64,000 bases of DNA from Streptomyces luteolus (GCF_029968015.1 NZ_JASCIS010000001.1:124001-188000); one strand, 5' to 3'; positions 26,939-36,743 are shown, numbered from the stretch's first letter. Program-made: numbers and translations. The notes: a model not told the origin generated them from the letters alone.

Positions 26939-27348
26939 GCCGGCCCGGGTCCCGCGCCGCGCTGTTTGTACAGGCTGATCGAGACGGTCTTGTCGTCGGC
27001 GACATGGGAGTCGACCTTGCCAGCGAGGGCCGACAGGACAGTCCAAGCGAAGGTGTCGCGCTCGGGGGCGCGGCCGTCGGTCGTGGGCGCCGAGACCGTG
27101 ACCTCGAGTGAGTCGTCGACGAGTCGGAAGACGCAGCTGAGCACGGAGCCCGGCACGGCCTGCTGGAGCAGGATCGCGCAGGCCTCGTCGACCGCGATGC
27201 GCAGGTCCTCGATCTCGTCCAGGGTGAAGTCAAGACGCGCCGCGAGGCCGGCCGTGGCCGTCCGCAGCACCGACAGGTAGGCACCCGCAGCCGGCAGCCG
27301 GACTTCCACGAAGTCCTGAGTCCCGGGCTCGCCTGCGATCTGGGACAC
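26935..27348 (-). CDS. prsH: RsbW-like anti-sigma factor for SigH (PrsH/UshX)
   Basis: A 137-aa HATPase-type anti-sigma factor. It contains the N-box region DLRIAVDEACAILLQQAV and ends with SISLYKQRG. GTG 27348 is chosen because GGAGG lies 5 nt ahead and conserved sequence begins there. It overlaps sigH by four bases, so the pair is co-translated. The protein binds SigH and may be countered by anti-anti-sigma factors encoded elsewhere. Upstream, 27349-27649 holds a probable promoter (TACTAT at 27514-27509, minus) and no gene. Confidence 0.9.
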   Translation of the reverse strand: MSQIAGEPGTQDFVEVRLPAAGAYLSVLRTATAGLAARLDFTLDEIEDLRIAVDEACAILLQQAVPGSVLSCVFRLVDDSLEVTVSAPTTDGRAPERDTFAWTVLSALAGKVDSHVADDKTVSISLYKQRGAGPGPA

Positions 27349-27649
27349 CCTCACCTCCAAGGTGGTACAAGCACGTTCGGGGTTCGGCCCGCCGCTCGCG
27401 GCGGTCCGGCACAGCGTCGCACGGGTGATGCGCTGTGTGTTCAGCAGGTGACGCTATCGCGCTCCCCCGCTCCCTGTCCCGGCGGACCCCGGACCCGCCT
27501 GTTCACTCATAGTAAGCCTACGGGTACGGACAGTGGCTAGGGGTTTCGCGGTCCCAATTGGAAAGAGCGCGCGCCGGGTTGACGTACCCAGGTGGCGGGC
27601 GGTCGAACCGTCCGGCGTCGTCTCGCGGGGCCGTCACTGTCCGTCGCCG

Positions 27650-27910
27650 TCAGACGATCGCGTCGTCCGCGAAGCACCAGCGCCAGCTCTGGCCAGGCTC
27701 GAAGCTGCGCATCACCGGGTGGCCGGTGTCTTTGAAGTGGGCCGTGGCATGCCGGAACGGGGAGGAGTCGCAGCAGCCCACATGCCCGCACGTCAGACAG
27801 AGGCGCAGCTGCACCGGGTGGCTGCCGGTCGCCTCGCACTCGGGGCAGGTGGCGGTCCGCGGCGCGGGCTCGGGGTGCGGCAGCAGAGGGACGTGCGAGC
27901 ACTCGTTCAT
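27650..27910 (-). CDS. UBP-type zinc-finger protein
   Basis: An 86-aa protein that is essentially one ZnF-UBP domain: CPECEATG, LRLCLTCGHVGCCDSS and HATAHFKDTGHPVMRSFEPG supply the Cys/His ligands. In eukaryotes this domain binds ubiquitin tails; small bacterial versions are common in actinobacteria, role unknown. ATG 27910 starts Met-Asn-Glu-Cys. It is divergent from the antiporter gene, with a short gap. Confidence 0.85.
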   Translation of the reverse strand: MNECSHVPLLPHPEPAPRTATCPECEATGSHPVQLRLCLTCGHVGCCDSSPFRHATAHFKDTGHPVMRSFEPGQSWRWCFADDAIV

Positions 27911-27972
27911 GATGGCCAGGTTACGACGCACCTGTGACAAGAGGACTTGCCGAAGGGGACGGGCCCGGAGCC

Positions 27973-29568
27973 ATGCATGTCTTGCCGTTGCTGTTGTTGG
28001 TCGCCGGCAGCGCCGCGGTCGCCGGAGCGGCCCGGCGCACGCCGGTTCCCGCGCCCCTGCTGCTTGTCGCCGTCGGCCTCGCGGTCTCGTCCGTCCCCGG
28101 GGTGCCGCCGTACGAACTCGACCCGCACGTGGTCCTGCCGCTGCTGTTGCCGCCCCTGCTCTACACCGCGGGGGTGGAGAGCTCGTACCTCGATCTGCGG
28201 GCCAACTGGCGTCCGGTGGCGCTGCTTTCGGTGGGTTATGTGCTGTTCGCGACGCTCGTGGTGGGTTATGCGGTGCATCTGCTCGTGCCTGATCTGCCGC
28301 TGACCGCCGCGCTCGTGCTCGGTGCGGTGATCGCGCCACCGGACGCGGTCGCGGCGACGGCCATCGCGCGCCGGGTCGGCCTGCCCTCGCGGATCACGAC
28401 GATCCTCCAGGGCGAGTCCCTGGTGAACGACGCCACCGCGATCACCGCCTACAAGGTGGCGCTCGCCGCGGCCGTCGGCGAGGGCGCGAGCTGGGCGGGC
28501 GGCATCGCGGAGTTCGCGGTCGCGGCGCTCGGCGGCGTGGGGGTCGGCCTGGTCCTGATGGTGCCGCTGCACTGGCTGCGTACGCACCTCAAAGAGGCGC
28601 TGCTGCAGAACACGTTGTCGCTGCTCATCCCGTTCGTCGCCTACGCGGCCGCCGAAGAGGTGCACGCCTCCGGGGTGCTCGCGGTCGTGGTCGTCGCGCT
28701 CTATCTGGGGCACCGGTCCTGGCAGGTCGACTTCGCGACCAGACTCCAGGAAGCGGCGGTCTGGAAGATGGTGGCGTTCATCCTGGAATCCACCGTCTTC
28801 GCCCTCATCGGCCTTCAACTGCCCGTCGTGCTCAGGGATCTCGGCGAGTACGAGGGCTCGCAGGCGCTCTGGTACGCGATGGCCGTGTTCCTCGTGGTCG
28901 TCGCGGCGCGGTTCGTGTGGGTCTATCCGGCCACGTTCCTGCCGCGGCTCTCGCGGCGGATCAGGGAGCGGGAGACCAACCCGACCTGGACCGGGCCGCT
29001 CATCGTGGGCTGGGCCGGCATGCGCGGTGTGGTGTCCCTCGCGATCGCGTTCTCCATCCCGCTCACGCTGGACGACGGGGAGCCGTTCCCCGGCCGCAAT
29101 CTGGTGCTGTTTCTGACCTTCACCACGGTCATCGGGACGCTGGTCGTGCAGGGCCTGACGCTGCCCGGGCTTATCCGGGTCCTGCGGGTGCCGGGCCGGG
29201 ACGAGCAGGCCGCGACGCTCGCCGAGGCGCAGGCGCAGAGCGAGGCCTCGCGGGCGGCCGAGGAACGCCTGGAGGAACTGCTCGCCGACGAGCGCAACGC
29301 CCTGCCGCAGCCGCTCGCCGACCGCCTGCGCACGGTCCTGGAGCGCCGCCGCAACGCTGTGTGGGAGCGCCTCGGCACCACCAACCCGGTCACCGGAGAG
29401 TCCGCAGACGACACGTACCGCAGGCTCTCCCGCGAGACCCTCGCCGCCGAGCGCGCCGTCTTCGTACAGCTACGGGACCAGCGGCGGATCGACGACGAGA
29501 TGCTGCGGACGCTGCTGCGCCGGCTCGACCTCGAAGAAGCGGCGGCCTATCGGGAAGAGGCGGGCTGA
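27973..29568 (+). CDS. Na+/H+ antiporter, CPA1 family
   Basis: About 531 aa with ~12 membrane segments. CPA1 hallmarks are APPDAVAATAI (segment 4) and GESLVNDATAITAY with the ion-binding Asp (segment 5), plus GWAGMRGVVSLAIA later. The C-terminal ~130 residues are a cytoplasmic charged, helical domain. ATG 27973 is preferred as it begins the first membrane helix; GTG 27934 is possible. Its 3' end overlaps the convergent deaminase gene by 22 nt. Confidence 0.88.
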   Translation: MHVLPLLLLVAGSAAVAGAARRTPVPAPLLLVAVGLAVSSVPGVPPYELDPHVVLPLLLPPLLYTAGVESSYLDLRANWRPVALLSVGYVLFATLVVGYAVHLLVPDLPLTAALVLGAVIAPPDAVAATAIARRVGLPSRITTILQGESLVNDATAITAYKVALAAAVGEGASWAGGIAEFAVAALGGVGVGLVLMVPLHWLRTHLKEALLQNTLSLLIPFVAYAAAEEVHASGVLAVVVVALYLGHRSWQVDFATRLQEAAVWKMVAFILESTVFALIGLQLPVVLRDLGEYEGSQALWYAMAVFLVVVAARFVWVYPATFLPRLSRRIRERETNPTWTGPLIVGWAGMRGVVSLAIAFSIPLTLDDGEPFPGRNLVLFLTFTTVIGTLVVQGLTLPGLIRVLRVPGRDEQAATLAEAQAQSEASRAAEERLEELLADERNALPQPLADRLRTVLERRRNAVWERLGTTNPVTGESADDTYRRLSRETLAAERAVFVQLRDQRRIDDEMLRTLLRRLDLEEAAAYREEAG

Positions 29569-30569
29569 GCCGCTTCCCAGGGGCGCCCGGTGATCACCGC
29601 GACCAGCCGGGTGCCGGGCGGAAAGGTGCCCTCTTCTGTGAGGGTGACCAGGGCGTAAAGCAACTTGGCGACATAGTGACGTTCGAGCGGCAGGCCGTGG
29701 CGCCGCTCGAAGTCCTCGGCGAAGGCGTCGAGTTCGGGGGTCGTACGCGCGTATCCACCGCAGTGGAAGCGGTCCTCCAGGTGCCACTCGCCGGTGCGCT
29801 CGCCGAACGCCTCGCGCTGCAGCCGCTCCACCTCGGCGGTGAGGAAGCCGCCCTTCAGTACGGGTACGCCGATCGCCCGCTGAGCAGGGGCGAGTCCGGC
29901 CGCGAGCCCGGCGAGGGTGCCGCCGGTGCCGCAGGCGACGGCCACCACGTCGGCCACCTCGCGCAGCTCGGCGCCGAGCTCGGTGCAGCCTTGTACGGCA
30001 AGGGAGTTGGAGCCGCCCTCGGGGACGACGTGGACCTGCCGCGGGTCCACGCCGGCCGTGGTCAGGAGGGGGGCGAGGACGTGCGGCTCGCTCTTGTGGC
30101 GATACGTCGACCTGTCGATGAAGTGCAGCCGCATCCCGTCGGCCACGCACCGCGCGAGGGACGGATTGAGGGGGCGGTGGGCCAGTTCGTCGCCGCGAAC
30201 CACGCCGATGGTGTCGAAGCCGAGGAGGCGGCCCGCGGCGGCGGTGGCCCGCAGATGGTTGGAGTAGGCGCCGCCGAAGGTCAGGACGGGGCGTCCGGCG
30301 GCGGCCCGCAGGTTCGGGGCGAGCTTGCGCCACTTGTTGCCGGGCAGGTCGGGGTGGATCAGGTCGTCGCGCTTGAGGAGCAGGCGGACGCCGTGGCGGG
30401 TGAAGCGCTCGTCGTCGAGCCCGTGCAGCGGCGAGGGGAGCCTGGGCCGCAGTCGGGTCAGGTTGGGCTGGTCGGGCTGGTCGGGCTGGTCGGGCCGAGC
30501 GGTCAGGTCGGCCCGGTCGGACTGGTCGGCCCGGTCGGGCTGGTCGTCGGGGCGGTCGGGAGCGTTCAC
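29547..30569 (-). CDS. PLP-dependent deaminase (ACC deaminase / D-cysteine desulfhydrase family)
   Basis: A 340-aa tryptophan-synthase-beta-like PLP enzyme. The lysine in LPGNKWRKL is the Schiff-base residue, FGGAYSNHLRATAAAG binds the cofactor, and GTGGTLAGLAAGL is the phosphate loop. The family includes ACC deaminase and D-cysteine desulfhydrase; I cannot choose between them. The first ~35 residues are an odd Asp/Pro/Gln/Ala repeat encoded by short tandem repeats at 30465-30545, so the functional start may be nearer residue 36. Confidence 0.82.
   Translation of the reverse strand: MNAPDRPDDQPDRADQSDRADLTARPDQPDQPDQPNLTRLRPRLPSPLHGLDDERFTRHGVRLLLKRDDLIHPDLPGNKWRKLAPNLRAAAGRPVLTFGGAYSNHLRATAAAGRLLGFDTIGVVRGDELAHRPLNPSLARCVADGMRLHFIDRSTYRHKSEPHVLAPLLTTAGVDPRQVHVVPEGGSNSLAVQGCTELGAELREVADVVAVACGTGGTLAGLAAGLAPAQRAIGVPVLKGGFLTAEVERLQREAFGERTGEWHLEDRFHCGGYARTTPELDAFAEDFERRHGLPLERHYVAKLLYALVTLTEEGTFPPGTRLVAVITGRPWEAAQPASSR
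30465..30545 (-). repeat. short GGTCGGGCT-type tandem repeats in the deaminase 5' end
   Basis: Repeated GGTCGGGCT (9-bp) and GGTCGGACT-like units give the repeated DQP and RAD triplets in the predicted N-terminus. Units are multiples of three. Confidence 0.75.
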
Positions 30570-30702
30570 GCCGTCATTGTCGCCGCGTAGGCCGCACGCG
30601 CGCGTGCGGGGCGGTGGGCGGCGCGTGCCGCCCGGGCGGGTCGTACGTACGCGAGCGTGCCGGGGGAGGAGCCGTGTGGCGGGTCGTACGCGCGCGTGCC
30701 GG

Positions 30703-31293
30703 TTACTTGAGGCGTTCGGCGATGCGCTGCCGCATGGTGTCCATGGCGAAGCCGCACGGATCGATCTTGCCCGGCTGCCACTCCAGGTGCCCGATCACGG
30801 ACCGCTCGTTCCAGCCGTAGTGACGGCAGATCGCCGCGGTCGCCTTCTCGATGGCCTCCAGCTGGGCCGCGGGCCAGGGGTCCTCGCCGTCGCCGCGGTT
30901 CTCGCACTCGAAGCCGTAGAAGTAGCGGTTGCCGTCGGTGTTCGCCTCGTTGTCGTGCGGCAGGCGGCGTTCGGCGATGACGGCGCGCAGCACGTCGTCG
31001 TCACCGAGGCCGGCGTGGTTGGCGCGGCCGTTGCCCACCAGGTGGACTCTGCCGTCCTTGGTGATCACGCCGTGGCAGAGCGGACCGGGGAGCGAGGCGT
31101 GGCCGTCGTAGCAGAGGCGGACGGTCTCGGCGCTGCCGGTGGTCGCCGTGTGATGGATCATCACGCCGTGGACCGGGCCCCACGGCCCCTTGTGGTTGCG
31201 GTTGTGCGTGCGCCACTCGCGCACTTCGACGACCGTGAGCCCTTCGTCCTTGAGGGCGTCGAGAAAGCTTCCCGCGGACATGGGGTCGGACAT
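30703..31293 (-). CDS. N-acetylmuramoyl-L-alanine amidase (amidase_2 fold)
   Basis: A 196-aa protein from ATG 31293 with GGAGG just upstream. The domain shows the zinc ligands in MIHHTATTGS, substrate-binding GRANHAGLG, and a later IGHLEWQPGKIDPCG with His and the conserved Cys. It cuts the amide between MurNAc and the stem peptide. No signal peptide is seen, unusual for a wall hydrolase; it may act on internalised fragments or leave by another route. Confidence 0.85.
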   Translation of the reverse strand: MSDPMSAGSFLDALKDEGLTVVEVREWRTHNRNHKGPWGPVHGVMIHHTATTGSAETVRLCYDGHASLPGPLCHGVITKDGRVHLVGNGRANHAGLGDDDVLRAVIAERRLPHDNEANTDGNRYFYGFECENRGDGEDPWPAAQLEAIEKATAAICRHYGWNERSVIGHLEWQPGKIDPCGFAMDTMRQRIAERLK

Positions 31294-31559
31294 GACTCCT
31301 CCGTCATGGACCGCGGCGGCGGCCGAATGCGCACCGCCTCTTGTCCTGCTTGTACCGGAACGTCGGTACGGGGGCCAGTAGTTCGGGCGCTTTCGACGCG
31401 GTGTGCGACTCGATCCGGACACGGACGTGGCTGGTCGCGTCTCCGGTCGCGTCGCCAGTCACGTGGCTGGTCGGAACGGAGTGGGTCGGAACCGGGCAGG
31501 TCGGAACGGAGCGGCGCGGGTCGCCGAGGGAGTTCAGTCGCAGCCGTCGGCCGCGGAGT

Positions 31560-31793
31560 TCAGCCGCGGAGGATGCCGTCGCCGTGTGCCGCGATGTGGG
31601 CCTCCACCGCTTGGAGCGCCTGCAGCGTCGCCCGCGGGTCGCCGCTGCCGTTCCGCTCCGCGTAGTACGCGGCGCCCAGCTTCTTCAGGAGGTCTGCGCC
31701 CGCGCGCTGTGCCTGGGCCTCGTCGAGCTTCTGCTTGCCCTGCGTGATGCCGCGCTGCGCCTGCTCCTTGGCGCGGTCCAGGAAGCCTGCCAT
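31560..31793 (-). CDS. small alpha-helical hypothetical protein
   Basis: A 77-aa protein starting MAGFLDRAKEQAQRGITQGK behind a GGAGA site. It is charged and helical, with Lys/Gln/Glu-rich heptad-like stretches and no known domain. Antitoxin-like or CsbD-like roles are imaginable but unsupported. Likely a real small conserved Streptomyces gene given ribosome site and codon bias. The stretch 31794-32108 upstream contains short GGGCCGAGGG-like repeats (31885-31935) and the leader of the encapsulin gene. Confidence 0.7.
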   Translation of the reverse strand: MAGFLDRAKEQAQRGITQGKQKLDEAQAQRAGADLLKKLGAAYYAERNGSGDPRATLQALQAVEAHIAAHGDGILRG

Positions 31794-32108
31794 GGCTCGT
31801 CTCCTGTCGTGGTGCCGATGGTGCGGTGGGTTCTGTGGAGTTGAACGGACGGCTCGATCTTCGAGTTCCTGCTGTCGGTGGTTCGAGGGTCGCGGGCCGA
31901 GAGTCGAGGGCCGAGGGCCAAGGGCCAAGGGCTCGAGCGCCGGGCGCCGAAGCGGAACTGGGGATTTCGTGCACGTGCCCCGTCAATGAGTGATCCATTC
32001 CCGCTCGTTTGTGTGATGGCGTGACAACTCTGCGTGCTGGAAGGCTGGTTGAGTGCACCGGACGACATCTGCCCGGCGCAGGTCAAGACTGATGGAGAGG
32101 GCACATAC

Positions 32109-33515
32109 ATGTCGGTAGGCGAAGAGATCCGCACGGAGCAGGCCCAGGCTCAGCAGAGCCTGGCGACCGGCGCTGCGCGGAATCTGGCCACCACCACGAA
32201 GTCCACGCCCCAGATGCAGGAGATCAGCTCGCGCTGGCTCCTCAGGCGCTTGCCCTGGGTGCAGGTACAGGGCGGTACGTACCGCGTGAACCGACGGTTG
32301 AGCTACTCGGTCGGCGACGGCCGTGTCACCTTCGTCAAGACCGGGGGCCAGGTGCAGGTGATCCCCGCCGAGCTGGGCGAGCTGCCCGCCCTGCGTGCGT
32401 ACGAGGACCTGGAGGTTCTCGGCGAGCTCGCCCGGCGGTGCGAGCAGCTGGAGTTCGCGCCGGGCGAGACCCTCGCCTCGTTCGGCAGCCAGGTGGACGG
32501 CGTCTTCCTGCTCGCCCACGGCCGCGCGGAGAAGGTCGGCACGGGTCCCTACGGCGACGACTCGGTGCTCGGCGTCCTGGCCGACGGTTCGTATTTCGGG
32601 GACGCCTGCGTCATCGACCCGGAGGCCATCTGGGAGTACACGACACGGGCCGTGACGCGCTGCACCGTGCTCGTCCTGCCCCGGCGGGAGGTCGAACTGG
32701 TCGCGGAGCGGGCGGAGTCGCTGCGCACCCACCTCGCGCAGGTGCAGGCCATCCCGCAGCAGCGCACCAACAAGTACGGCGAGAAGGAAATCGACCTCTC
32801 GGCCGGCCACGTCGGCGAACCGGCCATCCCGACCACGTTCGTGGACTACGAACCGGCCCCGCGCGAGTACGAACTGAGCGTCACCCAGACCGTGTTGCGC
32901 ATCCACACGCGTGTGGCGGACCTCTACAACCAGCCGATGAACCAGACCGAGCAGCAGCTGCGGCTCACCGTGGAGGCGCTCAAGGAGCGCCAGGAGCACG
33001 AGCTGGTCAACAACAGGGAGTTCGGCCTCCTCAACAACTGCGAGTACGACCAGCGCCTGCAGCCCCACGACGGGGCGCCGAGCCCCGACGACATGGACGA
33101 GCTGCTCAGCCGCCGCCGAGGGTCCAAGCTGTTCCTCGCCCACCCGCGTGCCATCGCCGCCTTCGGCCGTGAGTGCAACAAGCGCGGCCTGTACCCGGAG
33201 AGCGTCGAGGTGGACGGTCGGCGGGTGCCGTCCTGGCGGGGCGTGCCGATCTTCCCGTGCGACAAGATCCCGATCAGCGAGGCCCGTACGACGTCGATCA
33301 TCTGTATGCGTACGGGCGAGGAGGACGCGGGCGTCATCGGGCTGCGGCAGTCCGGCATCCCGGACGAGATCGAGCCGAGCCTGTCGGTGCGCTTCATGGG
33401 TATCAACGAGCAGGCGATCATGTCCTATCTCGTGACGGCCTACTACTCGGCGGCCGTCCTGGTGCCCGACGCGCTGGGCATCCTGGAGAACGTCGAGATC
33501 GGGCGCCGGCCGTGA
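32109..33515 (+). CDS. Family 2B encapsulin shell protein with cyclic-nucleotide-binding insertion (EshA-like)
   Basis: A 468-aa protein. A helical N-terminal arm (ITEQ-like [14 protein letters not shown]) precedes an HK97-type shell sequence ([10 protein letters not shown]). A cyclic-nucleotide-binding domain is inserted at about 95-220 ([32 protein letters not shown]). The shell fold then resumes ([24 protein letters not shown] through [22 protein letters not shown] to the C-terminus). This architecture defines Family 2B encapsulins, protein compartments that enclose cargo enzymes. GGAGAGGG precedes the ATG. It overlaps the polyprenyl synthase gene (GTGA), the predicted cargo. The ligand of the insertion domain is not known from sequence. 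Confidence 0.88.
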   Translation: MSVGEEIRTEQAQAQQSLATGAARNLATTTKSTPQMQEISSRWLLRRLPWVQVQGGTYRVNRRLSYSVGDGRVTFVKTGGQVQVIPAELGELPALRAYEDLEVLGELARRCEQLEFAPGETLASFGSQVDGVFLLAHGRAEKVGTGPYGDDSVLGVLADGSYFGDACVIDPEAIWEYTTRAVTRCTVLVLPRREVELVAERAESLRTHLAQVQAIPQQRTNKYGEKEIDLSAGHVGEPAIPTTFVDYEPAPREYELSVTQTVLRIHTRVADLYNQPMNQTEQQLRLTVEALKERQEHELVNNREFGLLNNCEYDQRLQPHDGAPSPDDMDELLSRRRGSKLFLAHPRAIAAFGRECNKRGLYPESVEVDGRRVPSWRGVPIFPCDKIPISEARTTSIICMRTGEEDAGVIGLRQSGIPDEIEPSLSVRFMGINEQAIMSYLVTAYYSAAVLVPDALGILENVEIGRRP

Positions 33516-34654
33516 GCGAGCGGATGCTGGCGGTGGGCGAGGCGCCCCGCACCGCCGGCGAGGTACGAGGCGTTGTTCCCCCGGCGCGAGCGGGTGTCCA
33601 CGACGAGCGGGCCGGGGGCGCCGCCGGGGACTCGGGCGCCGACGGGCAGGAAGCTGCGGTACTCCTCGACCGCACCCGGGAGGCCGTCGAGCCCGAGCTG
33701 CGCAGGGCGGTCGACTCGCTGCCCGGGACGATGCGGCGGGTCGTGACGTACCACTTCGGGTGGGAGCACGCGGACGGCAGGCCCGCGGCGGGGCGGAGCG
33801 GCAAGGCGATCCGTCCGGGGCTCGTGCTGGCTGCGGCGCGTGCCCTCGGCGGCTCGCCGACGGCGGTCGTGAAGGCGGCCGCGGCAGTGGAGTTGGTCCA
33901 CAACTTCACGCTGCTGCACGACGACGTCATCGACCGCGACAGCACCCGCAGACACCGCCCCACCGCGTGGACGGTGTTCGGTGACGCCGACGCGATCCTC
34001 GCCGGTGACGCCCTGCAGGCGCTCGCCCTGCGGGTGCTCGCCGACGACCAGCACCCCGCAGCGGGGGCGGCGGCCGCACGCCTTGCCGCGTGCGTCGTCG
34101 AGCTCTGCGAGGGCCAGCACGTCGACACGGCCCTGGAGGAGCGGCCCTGCGACCAGGTCACGCTGGACGAGTGCCTGGGCGTGGCGGAGGCGAAGACGGG
34201 TGCGCTGCTGGGGTGCGCCTGTGCGGTCGGGGCGCTGTACGCGGGTGCGGGCCAGGATGAGGTGGAGGCGATGGACGCCTTCGGCAGGCAGGCGGGCCTC
34301 GCCTTCCAGTTGATCGACGACGTCATCGGCATCTGGGGCGACCCGGCCCGCACCGGCAAGCCCGTGGGCGCGGATCTGCTGGCCGGGAAGAAGTCGCTGC
34401 CGGTGGTGGCGGCTCTGACCTCGGACACGGCGGCCGGGGCGGAACTGGCGGAGCTGTACCCGGGGTTGGGCCCGGCCGACGTCGGCCGCGCGGCGGATGC
34501 GATCGACCGCGCCGGCGGCCGCGACTGGGCCCAGGCCCAGGCCGCCGAGCGGATGTCCCAGGCGGTCGGCCAGCTCTCCCGAGCGGTCCCGGACCCGGAT
34601 TTGGCGGGAGGTCTGCTGGCACTCGCGGAGTTCGTGACCCGCCGGTCGTCGTGA
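33512..34654 (+). CDS. polyprenyl diphosphate synthase, probable encapsulin cargo
   Basis: A 380-aa trans-isoprenyl synthase. The first aspartate motif is Asp137-Asp138-x-x-Asp141 in LLHDDVID. The second, Asp269-Asp270-V-I-G, lacks the final Asp at the usual position but has Asp277. [15 protein letters not shown] is the substrate-binding region. About 55 Ala/Gly/Pro-rich residues precede the catalytic domain, as expected for a disordered cargo-loading extension. The GTG overlaps the shell stop by four bases. Chain length cannot be predicted safely. Confidence 0.87.
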   Translation: MSERMLAVGEAPRTAGEVRGVVPPARAGVHDERAGGAAGDSGADGQEAAVLLDRTREAVEPELRRAVDSLPGTMRRVVTYHFGWEHADGRPAAGRSGKAIRPGLVLAAARALGGSPTAVVKAAAAVELVHNFTLLHDDVIDRDSTRRHRPTAWTVFGDADAILAGDALQALALRVLADDQHPAAGAAAARLAACVVELCEGQHVDTALEERPCDQVTLDECLGVAEAKTGALLGCACAVGALYAGAGQDEVEAMDAFGRQAGLAFQLIDDVIGIWGDPARTGKPVGADLLAGKKSLPVVAALTSDTAAGAELAELYPGLGPADVGRAADAIDRAGGRDWAQAQAAERMSQAVGQLSRAVPDPDLAGGLLALAEFVTRRSS

Positions 34655-35064
34655 GCCGCGTCGCCGGACCACAGAGAGACCACAGAGAGCCCACAGAGAG
34701 GCCAGTGAGAAACCGGTGAGAGGAGGGATGCCAGGAACTTGAGGGAGGTCAGGCTCGCCCCGGCCGGGAGGGAGGCCCGGCGGGGGCGGGGCCGTGGCGG
34801 ACGGCGGCAAGGTGGCGGACGGTGGCAAAGCGGCGGACGGCGCCAGAGCGGAGGAGGTGAGGCCCACGGGACTGTCGTGGACCCGCGGTTAAGGGCCAGG
34901 GGACGGGCGTGGGCCCGGTCGAGGTGTACGGAGCAGAACCGGGACTGGCGGCGGCCCGGGGTGGCCGGTTCGCGTCAGAGTGGTCGCCGCTCCCCCCACC
35001 GCCAGGGAGACGCATCTACGCTGCAACTGCTCGACAGACACCGGCGGTTGGGGGAGTAGACCAG
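34655..35064. other. gene-free stretch with low-complexity repeats
   Basis: Contains ACAGAGAG repeats (34670-34700) and GGCGGACGG-type repeats (34795-34850). A frame open from 34909 joins the acetyltransferase but lacks a ribosome site. I see no gene or clear promoter. Confidence 0.6.
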
Positions 35065-35664
35065 ATGGGCGTGGAGATCCGCAGGGCGGGCGAGGACGAC
35101 AGGGAGCGCCTGGTGCGGTTGCTCGACGAAGCGTTCCAGTACGACCCGGTGAGCAGTTGGGTCTTCCCCGACGAGACGCACCGCGGCAAAGTGCACGGCA
35201 CGTTCATGGGGGTCTTCCTCGACGTGGCCCTGAGCGAGGGCTGGGTCGACGTCACGGAGGACGGAGCCGCGGCCGCGCTCTGGCTCCCTGTGCCGGCCGG
35301 GGAGCCGGAGGAAGAGGACGACACCCCCGCCCGTATGCGGGAGATCGCCGACCCGGAGAACGAACGGGCCGAGCTGGTCGGGCGGTTGACCGGTGCCGTG
35401 CATCCGCACGACCGGGCGCACGACTACCTGCTCCTGATCGCGGCGACTCCGGAAAGGCAGGGGGAGGGGCTCGGCACGGCACTGATCACGTCGGTCCTGG
35501 AGCGCTGCGACCGTACGGGCAGGCCCGCGTATCTGGAGGCGAGCAGCGAGCGCAGCCGAGGGCTGTACGAGCGGCTGGGCTTCGCCTTCATGGGCACGGC
35601 GGTCCAACTCCCGGACGGGCCACGGATGTTCCCGATGTGGCGGGAGCCGAGGGGCGAAGGGTGA
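35065..35664 (+). CDS. GNAT-family N-acetyltransferase
   Basis: A 199-aa protein. The acetyl-CoA-binding motif A is ATPERQGEGLGTALI, and motif B is near YLEASSERSRGLYERLGF. ATG 35065 follows GGGGGAG. The acceptor substrate is unknown. A run of 14-bp repeats begins at its stop codon. Confidence 0.87.
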   Translation: MGVEIRRAGEDDRERLVRLLDEAFQYDPVSSWVFPDETHRGKVHGTFMGVFLDVALSEGWVDVTEDGAAAALWLPVPAGEPEEEDDTPARMREIADPENERAELVGRLTGAVHPHDRAHDYLLLIAATPERQGEGLGTALITSVLERCDRTGRPAYLEASSERSRGLYERLGFAFMGTAVQLPDGPRMFPMWREPRGEG

Positions 35665-35715
35665 GGGATGAAAGGTGAGGGATGAAAGGTGAGGGATGAA
35701 AGGTGAGGGGCGAAG
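35660..35715 (+). repeat. 14-bp tandem repeats after the acetyltransferase
   Basis: GGTGAGGGATGAAA is repeated perfectly at 35660, 35674 and 35688, with degenerate copies to about 35715. The array begins inside the last codons of the upstream gene. Confidence 0.88.
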
Positions 35716-35803
35716 GGTGAGGGGCTAGGAGCGGAAGGCTTGCTTAACCACTGCAAGTGAAGCAGTATAGGTGCAGTGCTGCGACGGGAATCAAGGGGGC
35801 ACC

Positions 35804-36385
35804 ATGCGCAAGCTCACGTACCTGATCGCCACGTCGATCGACGGATTCATCGGCGACGAGAGCGGCGAGGCGGAGTTCTTCACGAAATACGTGGATGAGG
35901 AGTATCTGGCGTACGGATTCGAGGAGCTGCCCGAGATGATGCCCACGTTCGCGCGGCAGCACTTCGGGATCGACGACCGGCCGAACCAGCGGTTCGACGC
36001 GGTCCTGATGGGGCGCGGCACCTATGACGTGGGGCTGCCGCAGGGGGTGACGAGCCCGTACGGGCATCTGAAGCAGTACGTCGTCTCGCGCAGCATGGAG
36101 AAGGCGCCCGCGCCGGAGGTGGAGTTGGTCTCCGGTGACATGGTCGCGAAGGTGCGGGAGCTCAAGCGGCAGGACGGGCTCGGCATCTGGCTCTGTGGAG
36201 GTGCCGATCTGGCGGGTCAACTCGTCGACGAGATCGACGAGTTGGTGATCAAGACGTATCCCTGCCTCCTGGGGTCGGGCATGCCGCTGGCCACGGCCGG
36301 GTTCGCGATCAGGGAGTTCGCCCTGGAGTCGGTGAAGTCCTTCAGCGGCGGGAACGTGATCACCACGTACAGCAGGCAGAGGTAG
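35804..36385 (+). CDS. dihydrofolate-reductase-like (RibD C-terminal) protein
   Basis: A 193-aa protein with the DHFR-like fold: RKLTYLIATSIDGFIG at the N-terminus, DAVLMGRGTYDVG, then IWLCGGADLAGQL and LGSGMPL. These are NADPH-binding positions of the RibD_C family. The natural substrate of this lineage (YwjB/YyaP-like) is unknown. ATG 35804 is taken because the fold begins there. Confidence 0.85.
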   Translation: MRKLTYLIATSIDGFIGDESGEAEFFTKYVDEEYLAYGFEELPEMMPTFARQHFGIDDRPNQRFDAVLMGRGTYDVGLPQGVTSPYGHLKQYVVSRSMEKAPAPEVELVSGDMVAKVRELKRQDGLGIWLCGGADLAGQLVDEIDELVIKTYPCLLGSGMPLATAGFAIREFALESVKSFSGGNVITTYSRQR

Positions 36386-36447
36386 GGCGTTCGCGCGGCG
36401 TCGGCGAACGGCTGGTCGGGGGTGACGAACGGGCATAACCTGGACGT

Positions 36448-36705
36448 ATGGCCAAGGAACAGGACCAGGCCGCACCGCGCCGCGCCGAGCATGTCTGCCC
36501 GGCGTGCAAGCAGCCGGTGGAGACGGTCGTCAAGCGCCGCAAGGTGCTCGGGGCGTATGTCCCGAGCTGGGGTCCGGGCCCGTGCCACCACGAGGGATGC
36601 GCCGCGTGCGTGGACCAGGGCGGCGGTGGGGACGCGAAGTCCACGTCGCACGGGAAGCCGAGCCGCAGCGAGCCCCTCGACAGAGCGAGCCCCTCGACAG
36701 GCTGA
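36448..36705 (+). CDS. small zinc-ribbon-like hypothetical protein
   Basis: An 85-aa protein, MAKEQDQAAPRRAEHVCPAC at the start, with Cys17-x2-Cys20 and a later CHHEGCAAC cluster that could complete a zinc site. The C-terminal 25 residues are Ser/Pro/Gly-rich and may be disordered. Function unknown; bias and the ribosome-proximal Met support coding. Confidence 0.65.
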   Translation: MAKEQDQAAPRRAEHVCPACKQPVETVVKRRKVLGAYVPSWGPGPCHHEGCAACVDQGGGGDAKSTSHGKPSRSEPLDRASPSTG

Positions 36706-36743
36706 GCCATTCGTGAGCCCGACGGCACCGGCGGGCCGGGCGG

